From Hymenobacter yonginensis (lineage in GTDB: Bacteria > Bacteroidota > Bacteroidia > Cytophagales > Hymenobacteraceae): 64,000 nt of DNA. This document shows, in pieces, positions 33,632 through 42,357 of this stretch (its first letter is position 1; every line of letters begins with the position of its first letter). A model generated the notes under the pieces. The model had not been told where the DNA came from. It was given only the letters and a program-made list of their open reading frames with translations, and searched no databases. The stretch spans positions 3,968,501 through 4,032,500 of the forward strand of contig NZ_CP115396.1 in the NCBI RefSeq assembly GCF_027625995.1, read 5' to 3'. Made by a program: the position numbers and the translations under genes.

Positions 33632-33661
33632 CAAAGGTAGACTTACCCTTAGGGGCGGCAA
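33632..33661 (-). promoter_or_regulatory. Promoter TTG-N19-TACCTTTG for pit
   Basis: On the minus strand: -33 TTG (33659-33661), 19-nt spacer, -7 TACCTTTG (33632-33639), then about 37 nt to the ATG. The best-spaced Bacteroidota promoter in the window together with 46815-46845. Confidence 0.7.
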
Positions 33662-33829
33662 GATTATGAAATTGTTACGGCACTACCCGGCCGGCTCCTA
33701 TTTGAGGCGCTAAACGCAGGAAGCCGTTCGGGGTTAGCCCCCAATATTCAGGAACCGCTAAATTACTGATTGGCACGCCGACAATGCCTCTTCTGCGGCT
33801 GCGGCTAGGCTACTAGCGCCGGCTTTAGC

Positions 33830-33837
33830 TACTTTTG
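33830..33837 (+). promoter_or_regulatory. Promoter -7 element TACTTTTG (glyS)
   Basis: Exact TAnnTTTG match 124 nt before glyS; the family A palindrome would then lie in the 5' leader. Confidence 0.45.
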
Positions 33838-33847
33838 CCGGGAGCAA

Positions 33848-33933
33848 CTGTCATTCCGACGAAGGAGGAATCTCGCTAGTGTAGCATAATCAGTTACCGT
33901 ACTAGCGAGATTCCTCCTTCGTCGGAATGACAG
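33848..33933. repeat. Family A intergenic palindrome, copy 4
   Basis: Perfect 33-bp arms (33848-33880 and 33901-33933), CTGTCATTCCGACGAAGGAG outward, 20-nt loop. Ends 28 nt before the glyS ATG. Confidence 0.92.
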
Positions 33934-33960
33934 CCAACGCCTCTTACTTCTCTATACAGC

Positions 33961-35478
33961 ATGAGCAACGAGCAGAAACCCGCCGCCACGGCCGAAAACA
34001 CCCTGGCCGATATCGTGTCGCACGCCAAGGAATACGGCTTTGTATTCCCTTCCTCGGAAATCTACGACGGCCTGGCCGCCGTGTACGACTACGGCCCCAA
34101 CGGCGTGGAGCTCAAAAACAACCTCAAGCAGCTCTGGTGGAAGGCCATGACCCAGCTCAACCAGAACGTGGTGGGCATCGACGCGGCCATCTTCATGCAC
34201 CCGCTCACATGGAAAGCCTCCGGCCACGTCGACGGCTTCTCGGACCCCATGATCGACAACCTCGACAGCAAGAAGCGCTACCGCGCCGACGTGCTGCTGG
34301 AAGACAAAGCCGCCGAGTACGAGAAGAACGGCGAGCTGGCCCGCGCCGAAACCCTGCTGGCTGAAATGGGCCGCCTGCTGACCTCGGAAGACCTGGCCGG
34401 CGTGAAGCAGCTCATCATCGACGAGAAAATCATCTGCCCCATCAGCAAAACCAGCAACTGGACCGACGTGCGCCAGTTCAACCTGATGTTCTCGACCCAG
34501 ATCGGGGCCGTGGCCGAAGACTCCAGCAAGATCTACCTGCGCCCCGAAACGGCCCAGGGCATCTTCGTCAACTTTCTGAACGTGCAGAAGTCGGCGCGGC
34601 AGAAGGTGCCGTTTGGCATTGCCCAGATCGGTAAGGCCTTCCGCAACGAGATTGTGGCCCGGCAGTTCATCTTCCGCATGCGGGAGTTCGAGCAGATGGA
34701 AATGCAATTCTTCGTGCGGCCTGGCACCGAAGGCGAGTGGTACGACAAGTGGAAGGCCACCCGCCGCCGCTGGCACGAGGTGATGGGCTTACCCGCCGCC
34801 AAGCTCCGCTTCCACGACCACGACAAGCTGGCCCACTACGCCAAGGCCGCCGTGGACATCGAGTACGAATTCCCGTTTGGCTTCAAGGAAATCGAGGGCA
34901 TCCACTCCCGCTCCGACTTTGACCTGATGCAGCACCAGGAGCTCAGCCGCAAAAAGCAGCAGTACTTCGATGCCGACGTAAACCCCGAAACCGGCAAGCC
35001 CTACGGCAACTACGTGCCCTACGTGGTGGAAACCAGCGTGGGCGCCGACCGCCTGTTCCTGGCCACGCTCTGCCAGGCTTACACCGAGGAAACCATCACG
35101 GAAGGCGAAGGCGAGAAGGAGCAAACCAAAACCCGCACCTTCCTGAAGCTGCACCCGGCCGTGGCCCCCATCAAGGCCGCCATTTTCCCGCTCGTGAAAA
35201 AGGACGGCATGCCCGAGAAGGCCGAGGAAATCTTCAACAGCCTGCGCTACGACTTCCGGGTGGTGATGGAGGAGCGCGACGCCATCGGCAAGCGCTACAC
35301 CCGCCAGGACCTGATCGGCACGCCGTTCTGCATCGTGGTAGATGGCCAGACTTTGGAAGACAACACCGTGACTGTGCGCCACCGCGACTCGCGCGAGCAG
35401 ACCCGCATGCCTATTTCGGAGCTGCGCGGCTACATCGGCGAGGCCGTAAGCCTGTCGCGTATTTTCGAGCAACTATAG
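33961..35478 (+). CDS. glyS: Glycine--tRNA ligase (dimeric class II type)
   Basis: 505 aa, single-chain alpha2 GlyRS as in Bacteroidota and eukaryotes. N-terminal FVFPSSEIYDGLAAVYDYGP is the family opening; motif 2 is FRNEIVARQFIFRMREFEQ (about 219-237) and motif 3 GADRLFLATL (about 361-370). The insertion domain and C-terminal anticodon-binding domain (PFCIVVDGQTLEDNTVTVRH) are present, so it is complete. Charges tRNA-Gly in the cytosol. ATG 33961 chosen. Monocistronic, with a leader that contains a long palindrome and a strong terminator after it. Confidence 0.95.
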   Translation: MSNEQKPAATAENTLADIVSHAKEYGFVFPSSEIYDGLAAVYDYGPNGVELKNNLKQLWWKAMTQLNQNVVGIDAAIFMHPLTWKASGHVDGFSDPMIDNLDSKKRYRADVLLEDKAAEYEKNGELARAETLLAEMGRLLTSEDLAGVKQLIIDEKIICPISKTSNWTDVRQFNLMFSTQIGAVAEDSSKIYLRPETAQGIFVNFLNVQKSARQKVPFGIAQIGKAFRNEIVARQFIFRMREFEQMEMQFFVRPGTEGEWYDKWKATRRRWHEVMGLPAAKLRFHDHDKLAHYAKAAVDIEYEFPFGFKEIEGIHSRSDFDLMQHQELSRKKQQYFDADVNPETGKPYGNYVPYVVETSVGADRLFLATLCQAYTEETITEGEGEKEQTKTRTFLKLHPAVAPIKAAIFPLVKKDGMPEKAEEIFNSLRYDFRVVMEERDAIGKRYTRQDLIGTPFCIVVDGQTLEDNTVTVRHRDSREQTRMPISELRGYIGEAVSLSRIFEQL

Positions 35479-35494
35479 GAGTAATTGAATATTA

Positions 35495-35552
35495 TTCGGG
35501 CATAGAAGAGCCCCATCCTGTTTGCACGGGATGGGGCTCTTCTATGCCCGAA
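35495..35552 (+). terminator. Long-stem terminator after glyS
   Basis: 25-bp perfect arms (35495-35519 and 35528-35552), TTCGGGCATAGAAGAGCCCC outward. The CGGGCATAGA word recurs at the terminator at 39017. Confidence 0.85.
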
Positions 35553-35784
35553 GGGTGGGGCCGGAAAAGCCGCGGCCCGCAGTTAGGTTCTCATTCACAG
35601 TTGGATAAGTTGAAATTTTTCCTGTAAAATAGCTACTGCCTTGTCGGCATTCGAAAAGAATATTGCTTACTTGGGGGAAGTTTTTTTGCTGACTGTCCTT
35701 TGCTTGCCGCTCATGCGTGCCTTGGGTTAGCAGTTGGTTTTCAGTCAGTTTCATTGTCTTTCATCCAACACATAAATTTTTTAG
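35553..35784. other. Upstream region of the T9SS-exported protein
   Basis: AT-richer than the neighbourhood. No -7 element matching TAnnTTTG was found (nearest GTCCTTTG at 35695). Contains one DnaA-box-like TTGGATAAG (35601), which alone is not meaningful. No small gene seen. Confidence 0.4.
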
Positions 35785-38700
35785 ATGGGAATTTCTACTA
35801 TTTCGGGGTACCGTACTTCTGCTTTCCAGGGGTTGCTGGCTGCTGTGGGGCTGCTGGCAGCGGCGCCGGCCGTGGCGGCAGCATCTGAGGGCCCCGTGGC
35901 GGCTCCCACCGAAGCACGCCACCTGCAGTTTATAGCTAACCGCAACCAGTGGGCGCGGCCCGTATTGTTTGCTACCGATGTGCCCGGCGGCCGCCTGTAC
36001 CTGGAGCGGGGGCGCCTGTTGCAAACCCTCTACGACACCAAGGCTGTGGAGGAGCTGCACCACCACAAGCCCGACGGGCGCGACCACCGCATCAAGGCGC
36101 ACGCCTACTCGGTGTCGTTTGTGGGCGCCAACCTGCAGGCGCTGGTGAAGGGCGGCGACGAAACCGGCGAGGTGACCAACTACTTCCTGGGCAAGGACCG
36201 CAGCAAGTGGGCCAGCAACGTGCCTTCCTATAACGAGGTACGCTACCAAGAACTGTACCCCGGCACCAACCTGCGCTTCTACACCCACGACGAGCAGCTG
36301 GAGTACGACTTCGAGCTGGCGCCCGGTGCCGATGCCAACCGCATCAAGCTCCGCTACGAAGGCCAGCAGAAGCTCGCCATCGTGAAGGGGGCTTTGCAGG
36401 TTACTACCTCGGTGGGTACCGTGCTGGAGCAAAGCCCGGTGGCGTACCAGCTGCAGAACGGCCGCAAAACGCCGGTGGCCTGCCGCTACGTGCTGAGCGC
36501 CGACAACACCCTCTCGTTTGCTTTCCCGCAGGACTACAACCACGCCCTGCCACTGGTGATTGACCCCGTGCTGGTGTACTCATCCTACACCGGCTCGACG
36601 GGCAGCAACTACGGCTACACGGCCACCTACGACGCGCAGGGCAACCTGTACGCCGGCGGGGTGGTGTTTGCCGCCGGCTACCCGACCACCACCGGTGCCT
36701 ACGACGTGAGCTTTGCCGGCAGCCAGGACTACGGTATCATGAAGTTCAACCCGTCGGCTACCACGCGGGCGGCTTCGCGCATCTACGGCACTTACATTGG
36801 CGGTGCCTCCGACGACCATCCGCACAGCATGGTGGTGGACCCCGCCGGCAACCTGGTGATTCTGGGTACCACCAGTTCCTCCGACTTTCCTACTACCACC
36901 GGCGCTTATGATGTGAGCTTCAACACCGGGGCCGACATTGTGGTGTCGAAGCTGAACCCAACCGGTACGCAGCTGCTGGCTTCCACCTTCTTTGGCGGCA
37001 ACGGCGCCGATGGCCAGATTACCGGCACGCTCGACAAAAACTACAACGACACCTACCGCGGCGACGTGACCACCGATGCCCAGGGCAATATCTATCTGGC
37101 CACGATGACCTCGTCGGCCAACTTCCCTATCGTTAACGGCTTCCAGGGTACCAAGGGTGCCAACTCCGATGCCGTGGTAGCCAAGTTTACCTCCGGCCTC
37201 AACAGCCTGACGTGGAGCACGTTCCTGGGAGGCTCGGGTGAAGATGCGGCCTACTCGGTACAGGTAGATAGCACCGGCACGGTGTTCGTGAGCGGCGGCA
37301 CTACCAGCACCAACTTCCCCGGCACCACGGGCGGCCTCAACCCGCAGTACCGCGGCGGCAGCGCCGACGGCTTTGTGGCGCGCATTGCGGCCGCCGGCAA
37401 CGACCTGTTCCAAGCGTCTTACATCGGCACGGCCGGCTACGACCAGGCTTACTTTCTGCAGCTCGACCGCCAGGGTGAGGTGTACCTGTTCGGGCAGACC
37501 GACGGGGCGTACCCCGTGTCGCCGGGCGTGTATTCTAACCCCAACAGCCTGCAGTTTATCCACAAAATCAACCGCCTGCTGACAACCACGCGCTTCTCTA
37601 CGGTGATAGGCAACGGCAACTCGGGCGGGACCAACATTTCGCCCACGGCTTTCCTGGTAGACAACTGCGGGCAGATTCTGCTGTCGGGCTTCGGGGGCAA
37701 CGTGGCCAACATGCCCGTAACGCCCAACGCCATCCAGACGTCGTCGTCGGGCTCGTCGGGCAACTTCGGCTATTTCTACATCATGCAGCTCTCGGCCAAC
37801 GCCGGCGGCCTCGTGTACGGCACCTACTTCGGTAACGGCAGCTGCCACGTAGACGGCGGTACCTCGCGCTTCGACAAGAAAGGCATCATCTACCAGTCGA
37901 TGTGCGTGGGTAGCGGCTCGGCTACATTGCCCATCACGCCCAACGGCTTCTCGGCCACCAACAACTCCAGCTGGAACAACGCCGCCTTCAAGATTGACGT
38001 GCTGCAGCTGGATGCCACGTTTACGCCTTCAGCCACACCTGGCGGCTCACGCATCCGGACGGGCTGCGCGCCGCTGACTGTGTATTTCACCCGGCCTTCG
38101 GTGAGTGGCACTTCCACCAACTGGACGTTTGGTAACGGCCAAAGCTCCAGCAATGCCACCACCACGGTAAGCACGGTGTACAACACCCCGGGCACCTACA
38201 TTGCCCGCCTCACCGTCACGGACCCTTCCAACTGCATCCAGAGCGCCACGGCCACCGACACGATTGTGGTGTTTGGCCTGCCGCCCGCCGCCGCCGGCCC
38301 CGACCGCACCATCTGCGAAGGCGGCTCCGTGACGCTGAGCGTGCCGGATGCCGGCCCGGGCGTGACGTATGCCTGGTTTCCGCCTACGGGCCTTAACACC
38401 ACCCGGGGTCGCACGGTAGTGGCCTCGCCCACGGCTAATACGTTCTATATCCTCACCACCACCACGCCCAACAACTGCACCGGCAAAGACACCGTGCTGG
38501 TATCGGTGGCGCCGCGGCCGCAGGTAACGGCGGCGGCGGGCGTAGTCAATGAGTTTACGGGCGTGCCCGTGGCCTTCAGCAGCACGGCTACGGCCGCCGT
38601 GGGCAGCTACGTCTGGGACTTCGGCGACGGCACCTTCGGGACGGGCGCTACGCCCAGCCACACCTACACCCGCCCCGGCACCTACCAGGTGCGCCTGACG

Positions 38701-39003
38701 GCCAAGTATGGTCCTAACGGCCAGTGCGAGGAAGCCAGGGTGGTGACGGTGAATATTTTCAAAGAAGAGAAGCCCAACGTCATTACGCCCAACGGCGACG
38801 GCCTCAACGACACGTTTAAGCCCTTCGTGACCCTGCAGCCGGTTGACATCCAGATTTTCAACCGCTGGGGCAAGAAGGTATTTGAGCAAAGCAACTACAC
38901 CCAGGGCTGGGGCCAGGACAACGTGCCCGGCGGCGTGTATTTCTACCAGCTCAAGAGCAGCACCGGCGAAAGCTGGAAAGGCTGGGTGGAAGTAGTGCAC
39001 TAG
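35785..39003 (+). CDS. Large secreted SBBP-repeat / PKD protein with type B T9SS sorting domain
   Basis: 1072 aa. Signal peptide to about AAAPAVAA. Residues 45-250 form the DUF7948-like N-terminal domain (QFIANRNQWARPVLFATDVPGG). From about 265 to 700, SBBP-type beta-propeller repeats recur (DAQGNLYAGG, DPAGNLVILGTTSSSDFP, DSTGTVFVSGGTTS). Two PKD domains follow (TNWTFGNGQ; SYVWDFGDGTFGTGATPSHT). The C-terminus is the type B (CHU_C) sorting domain: NVITPNGDGLNDTFKPF ... IFNRWGKKVFE ... GGVYFYQLK. Exported by Sec and the type IX system and attached at or released from the surface; likely adhesin or scaffold. No catalytic motif. Long single gene. Confidence 0.92.
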   Translation: MGISTISGYRTSAFQGLLAAVGLLAAAPAVAAASEGPVAAPTEARHLQFIANRNQWARPVLFATDVPGGRLYLERGRLLQTLYDTKAVEELHHHKPDGRDHRIKAHAYSVSFVGANLQALVKGGDETGEVTNYFLGKDRSKWASNVPSYNEVRYQELYPGTNLRFYTHDEQLEYDFELAPGADANRIKLRYEGQQKLAIVKGALQVTTSVGTVLEQSPVAYQLQNGRKTPVACRYVLSADNTLSFAFPQDYNHALPLVIDPVLVYSSYTGSTGSNYGYTATYDAQGNLYAGGVVFAAGYPTTTGAYDVSFAGSQDYGIMKFNPSATTRAASRIYGTYIGGASDDHPHSMVVDPAGNLVILGTTSSSDFPTTTGAYDVSFNTGADIVVSKLNPTGTQLLASTFFGGNGADGQITGTLDKNYNDTYRGDVTTDAQGNIYLATMTSSANFPIVNGFQGTKGANSDAVVAKFTSGLNSLTWSTFLGGSGEDAAYSVQVDSTGTVFVSGGTTSTNFPGTTGGLNPQYRGGSADGFVARIAAAGNDLFQASYIGTAGYDQAYFLQLDRQGEVYLFGQTDGAYPVSPGVYSNPNSLQFIHKINRLLTTTRFSTVIGNGNSGGTNISPTAFLVDNCGQILLSGFGGNVANMPVTPNAIQTSSSGSSGNFGYFYIMQLSANAGGLVYGTYFGNGSCHVDGGTSRFDKKGIIYQSMCVGSGSATLPITPNGFSATNNSSWNNAAFKIDVLQLDATFTPSATPGGSRIRTGCAPLTVYFTRPSVSGTSTNWTFGNGQSSSNATTTVSTVYNTPGTYIARLTVTDPSNCIQSATATDTIVVFGLPPAAAGPDRTICEGGSVTLSVPDAGPGVTYAWFPPTGLNTTRGRTVVASPTANTFYILTTTTPNNCTGKDTVLVSVAPRPQVTAAAGVVNEFTGVPVAFSSTATAAVGSYVWDFGDGTFGTGATPSHTYTRPGTYQVRLTAKYGPNGQCEEARVVTVNIFKEEKPNVITPNGDGLNDTFKPFVTLQPVDIQIFNRWGKKVFEQSNYTQGWGQDNVPGGVYFYQLKSSTGESWKGWVEVVH

Positions 39004-39020
39004 CCACCTGACTTCTCGGG

Positions 39021-39066
39021 CATAGAAAAGCCGTTCCGGACAACTTCCGGGACGGCTTTTTTTATG
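39021..39066. terminator. Bidirectional terminator
   Basis: AAAAGCCGTTCCGGA / TCCGGGACGGCTTTT (one mismatch) plus TTTT; between the secreted protein and the convergent SpoIIAA-like gene. Confidence 0.88.
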
Positions 39067-39084
39067 CGCCAGAGGGCAGGAGAA

Positions 39085-39483
39085 TCAGTTTTCGCTCAGC
39101 CACTGGGTGGCGTCGCGGCGGGAGGTGAAGTAGTTGAACTGCACCTGCGCGGGCGGCAGGGGCGCGGTGGCCAGCAAGCTGCCGATCTGGTGATGATACT
39201 GCCCCTCGGACACCACGGCCGCAATAAACAGCGGGCGGGTGGCGTGGTCGGCCAGGGCTTTGGTGAGGGGGCGCAGCAGCTCCGCGTCTTCGTCGGTAGG
39301 CGGGGCGTTGCGCTTCAGGTCCAGCAGCAGCTTATCGACGTTCTGGATGCGCATTTCTTCCAAGGCCCGCTGGTAGGCCTGGTTGAAGGCCGCCGATAGC
39401 TGCGGGGTGCTGCAGCTCAATAGCAGGGTTTCGGAAACCGGATTGTAGGTCAGCAGGGCCTCCGGGGAATTATACAGGGTCAT
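39085..39483 (-). CDS. SpoIIAA-like (STAS-type) hypothetical protein, paralogue 2
   Basis: 132 aa (MTLYNSPEALLTYNPVSETL). Strand-helix order matches the protein at 14604-15011: N-terminal hairpin (LLTYNPVSETLLLSCS), helix (FNQAYQRALEEMRIQNVDKLLLDLKR), then ELLRPLTKALADH, PLFIAAVVSEG, and a C-terminal helix RRDATQWLSEN. Both resemble stand-alone SpoIIAA-like domains, but no functional serine was identified. Monocistronic. Function unknown; possible signalling or lipid-transfer role cannot be judged. Confidence 0.7.
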   Translation of the reverse strand: MTLYNSPEALLTYNPVSETLLLSCSTPQLSAAFNQAYQRALEEMRIQNVDKLLLDLKRNAPPTDEDAELLRPLTKALADHATRPLFIAAVVSEGQYHHQIGSLLATAPLPPAQVQFNYFTSRRDATQWLSEN

Positions 39484-39694
39484 GGCAAAAGAAAAACACT
39501 ACACCCGGCGCGGTATAATTCAATTTCTGAGTGCTGCAACGGCTTGTAGTGGGCCTACTTACGCTGGAAGTGCCATAAAATGTTCCCTGGTGCGGCAGTA
39601 AAAAAACGCGGCCCGGCCGCGGCGCCCGGCCCGCGGCCCGCACCTCGGGTTTCTTTAATGGCTGAGCCTCACCGGATAGCTGCCTGGGGTTGCG

Positions 39695-39702
39695 TACCTT
39701 TG
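39695..39702 (+). promoter_or_regulatory. Promoter -7 element TACCTTTG (MMPL exporter)
   Basis: Exact TAnnTTTG 18 nt before the ATG, so the leader is very short; a small CTGC-ATTT-TAGCAG hairpin lies between. No clear -33. Confidence 0.5.
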
Positions 39703-39719
39703 CTGCATTTTAGCAGCCT

Positions 39720-42158
39720 ATGTGGAGAAACCTCGCCCTGTTCGTCATCAAGAACCGCCGCCTGCTGGTAGGGCTGCTGGCCCTCATTACGGTGTTCATG
39801 GGCTGGCAGGCCCGCAAAATCGAAATGACCTACGATTTTGCCCAGGTGGTGAGCCCCACCGACCCGGACATGGTGTACTTCCAGCAGTTCAAGCGGCAGT
39901 TTGGCGAGGACGGCAACGTGCTGGTGCTGGGCATGCAGGACAGTTCGGTGTACCAGCTCGGCAACTTCAATGAGCTGCGGCTGCTGACGGACACGCTCAG
40001 CCAGGTGCGGGGCGTGAACGGCATTCTGGGCGTTACGCGGTTGCCGCGGCTGGTTAAGGATACCACCCTGCGCACGTTCCGGGCCGAGCCCATCTTCCGC
40101 AACTTCCCCCAGACTCAGCCCGAGCTGGACTCCTTGATGCGGGTGGTGAACTCCCAAGAATTCTACAAAGGCCAGCTGATTTCGCCTACCACCGGGGCCA
40201 CGCTGCTGGCCCTCACCATGGACCCCAAGTACCTGAACTCCAGCAAGCGGGAAGCCGTGATGAAGGAGATTCTGGGCCACGCCGAACGGTTTCAGCAGAA
40301 AACCGGCATCAAGATGCACTACGCCGGCCTGCCCTATGTGCGGGCCACCATGACCACCAAGGTGGCTTCGGAAATGAAGCTGTTCGTGGGCCTGACCATC
40401 GTGATGATGGCCCTCACGCTGCTCATGTTCTTCCGCACGTGGTCGGCGGTGGTGTTTCCGCTGCTGATTGTGCTGATTGTAGTGGTGTGGTGCATCGGCT
40501 CGATGGTGCTGATGGGCTACAAAATCAACCTGCTGACGGGGCTGATTCCGAGTATTATCATCGTAATCGGGATTCCGAACTGTACTTATCTGCTCAGCCG
40601 CTACCACTACGACTACCGCAAATCGGGCAACCAGGTGCTGGCGATGGCCCGGGTGGTGCGCAAAATTGGACTCGTAACCTTGATGAACAATACCACCACG
40701 GCCATCGGCTTCGTGGTGTTCTGCTTCACCAACATTGCCATCTTGTTCCAGTTTGGGGCGGTGGCCACCATCAACATCTTCGTGGCCTTCGCGGTGTCGT
40801 TTATCTTGATGCCGATTGTGTTCACCATTCTGCCGCCGCCCACGCCCAAGCAGCTGGAGCACCTGGAAGCCAAGCCGCTGATGAAGCTGCTGGAGTTCTT
40901 CGATTATCTGGTGCTGGAGCGCCGCCGCACGGTGTACATTGCGGCGCTGGTGTTTGCGGTGCTGGCCGGATTTGGCGTGAGCAAGGTGCGCTCGGTGAGC
41001 TACATGGTGGATGATCTGCCCAAGGATTCGTCGGTGAACTCCGACCTGAAGTTTTTCGAGCAGCACTTCAACGGCGTGATGCCGCTGGAGCTGGTGGTGG
41101 ACACGGGCAAGCCCAAGGGCCTGCTCAAGCTCAAAAATCTGGAGAAGATTGACCGGCTGGAAAACTACCTGCGCACCCAGCCCGTGCTGACGACCCCGGT
41201 AAGCGTGGTGACCTTCCTGAAAGCCTCCACCCAGGCCTTCTACAACGGCAGCCCTGACTACTACCGCCTGCCCGATAACTCCGAGAAGAACTACGTATTC
41301 AGCTACCTGGCCCGCTCCCAGAGCACTAAAGGCAGCGAAGGAGCCCTCACCAGCAAGCTGCTGCGCTCCTTCACCGACAGCACCATGCAGCGGGCCCGCA
41401 TCTCGCTGAAGATTGCCGACATCGGCTCCCACAACCTCGATACGCTGCTCAACAACGGCATCCGGCCCGAAATCCGCAAGATTTTCAACGGCACCGGCAT
41501 GGACGTGAAGCTCACGGGCACCACCATCATCTTCACCAAGGGCAACGAATACCTGATTGGTACGCTCAAGGAAAGCCTGCTGATTGCCTTTGCGCTGGTG
41601 GGGTTGGTGGTGCTGATCCTGTTCCGCAGCATCCGGGCGGTGTTCTTCACGCTGCTGCCCAACTTCTTCACGCTGCTGCTAACGGGCGGCATTATGGGCT
41701 ACTTCGGCATCCCGCTCAAGCCCAGCACGGCCCTCATTTTCAGCATTGCGCTGGGCATCGACGGCGACAACTCCATCCATCTGCTGGCCAAGTTCCGGCA
41801 GGAAATGGCCGCAAACGGCCGCCGCGTGAAGGCCGCCATCAGCACCACCCTCAGTGAGGCCGGCACCAGCATGATTTACACCAGCATTGTGCTGTTTCTG
41901 GGCTTCTCGGTGTTTGCCTTCTCGGAGTTTGGCGGCACTAAGGCGCTAGGCCTGCTGATGTCGGCTAGCTTGCTGATTACCAACTTCTCCAACCTGATTC
42001 TGCTGCCCTGCCTGCTGGTTACCTTCGAGCACGGTAAGGACGAGGACGTCATCGACCAGTCGGGCATCAAGCACTACGACGACAACTACCACGAGGAAGA
42101 CGACGACCTGGAGCTGAACCTAAGCCGCATGCAGATGCAGCCAAAAAGCCTCACGTAG
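39720..42158 (+). CDS. MMPL/RND-superfamily exporter (HAE3-like)
   Basis: 812 aa with the RND half-repeat layout: TM1 (LFVIKNRRLLVGLLALITVF), a periplasmic loop to about 215, five grouped helices (about 220-360) including IPSIIIVIGIPNCTYLLSRYH, a second TM1 (RRTVYIAALVFAVLAGFGV, about 400), a second loop and five last helices with IALGIDGDNSIHLLAKFR. The GxxxD/N of helix 4 in each half is visible (IVIGIPNCTY; ALGIDGDNS). The family exports lipids, hopanoids or other hydrophobic compounds; cargo unknown. No adaptor or outer-membrane factor is adjacent, as usual for MMPL-type transporters. Confidence 0.88.
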   Translation: MWRNLALFVIKNRRLLVGLLALITVFMGWQARKIEMTYDFAQVVSPTDPDMVYFQQFKRQFGEDGNVLVLGMQDSSVYQLGNFNELRLLTDTLSQVRGVNGILGVTRLPRLVKDTTLRTFRAEPIFRNFPQTQPELDSLMRVVNSQEFYKGQLISPTTGATLLALTMDPKYLNSSKREAVMKEILGHAERFQQKTGIKMHYAGLPYVRATMTTKVASEMKLFVGLTIVMMALTLLMFFRTWSAVVFPLLIVLIVVVWCIGSMVLMGYKINLLTGLIPSIIIVIGIPNCTYLLSRYHYDYRKSGNQVLAMARVVRKIGLVTLMNNTTTAIGFVVFCFTNIAILFQFGAVATINIFVAFAVSFILMPIVFTILPPPTPKQLEHLEAKPLMKLLEFFDYLVLERRRTVYIAALVFAVLAGFGVSKVRSVSYMVDDLPKDSSVNSDLKFFEQHFNGVMPLELVVDTGKPKGLLKLKNLEKIDRLENYLRTQPVLTTPVSVVTFLKASTQAFYNGSPDYYRLPDNSEKNYVFSYLARSQSTKGSEGALTSKLLRSFTDSTMQRARISLKIADIGSHNLDTLLNNGIRPEIRKIFNGTGMDVKLTGTTIIFTKGNEYLIGTLKESLLIAFALVGLVVLILFRSIRAVFFTLLPNFFTLLLTGGIMGYFGIPLKPSTALIFSIALGIDGDNSIHLLAKFRQEMAANGRRVKAAISTTLSEAGTSMIYTSIVLFLGFSVFAFSEFGGTKALGLLMSASLLITNFSNLILLPCLLVTFEHGKDEDVIDQSGIKHYDDNYHEEDDDLELNLSRMQMQPKSLT

Positions 42159-42175
42159 TTGCCTCACTCCTGGGA

Positions 42176-42336
42176 CCTCACCCCCTAGCCCCCTCTCCAA
42201 AAGAGAGGGGGAACTAGCTTTAAAAAAGTAGTTTTTAATTCACATTCTCTGCCTCACTAGCCACCCGCTTCTAGTACTAGATAGAAAACTAGTGCTAGTT
42301 CCCCCTCTCTTTTGGAGAGGGGGCTAGGGGGTGAGG
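42176..42336. repeat. Family E inverted repeat (CCCCCTAGCCCCCTCTCC)
   Basis: Perfect 43-bp arms (42176-42218 and 42294-42336) around a 75-nt AT-richer centre. Each arm also contains a smaller hairpin CCCCCTCTC-CAAAA-GAGAGGGGG. It occupies nearly the whole gap and ends 21 nt before the ileS ATG, so it is probably in the ileS leader. MITE-like; no coding capacity. Confidence 0.92.
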
Positions 42337-42357
42337 TTTTCGCAAGAACACCCACAA

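Noticed and set aside
33596-33661. Longer N-terminus for the phosphate transporter (start 33661)
   Set aside because: It would start upstream of the TTG-N19-TACCTTTG promoter and add a non-conserved segment before the first transporter helix.
39669-41432. 587-residue minus-strand frame over the MMPL exporter and similar long antisense frames at 11025-12320, 24462-25862 and 42295-43659
   Set aside because: All are shadows of well-supported genes and have His/Gln/Val/Gly-biased nonsense composition.
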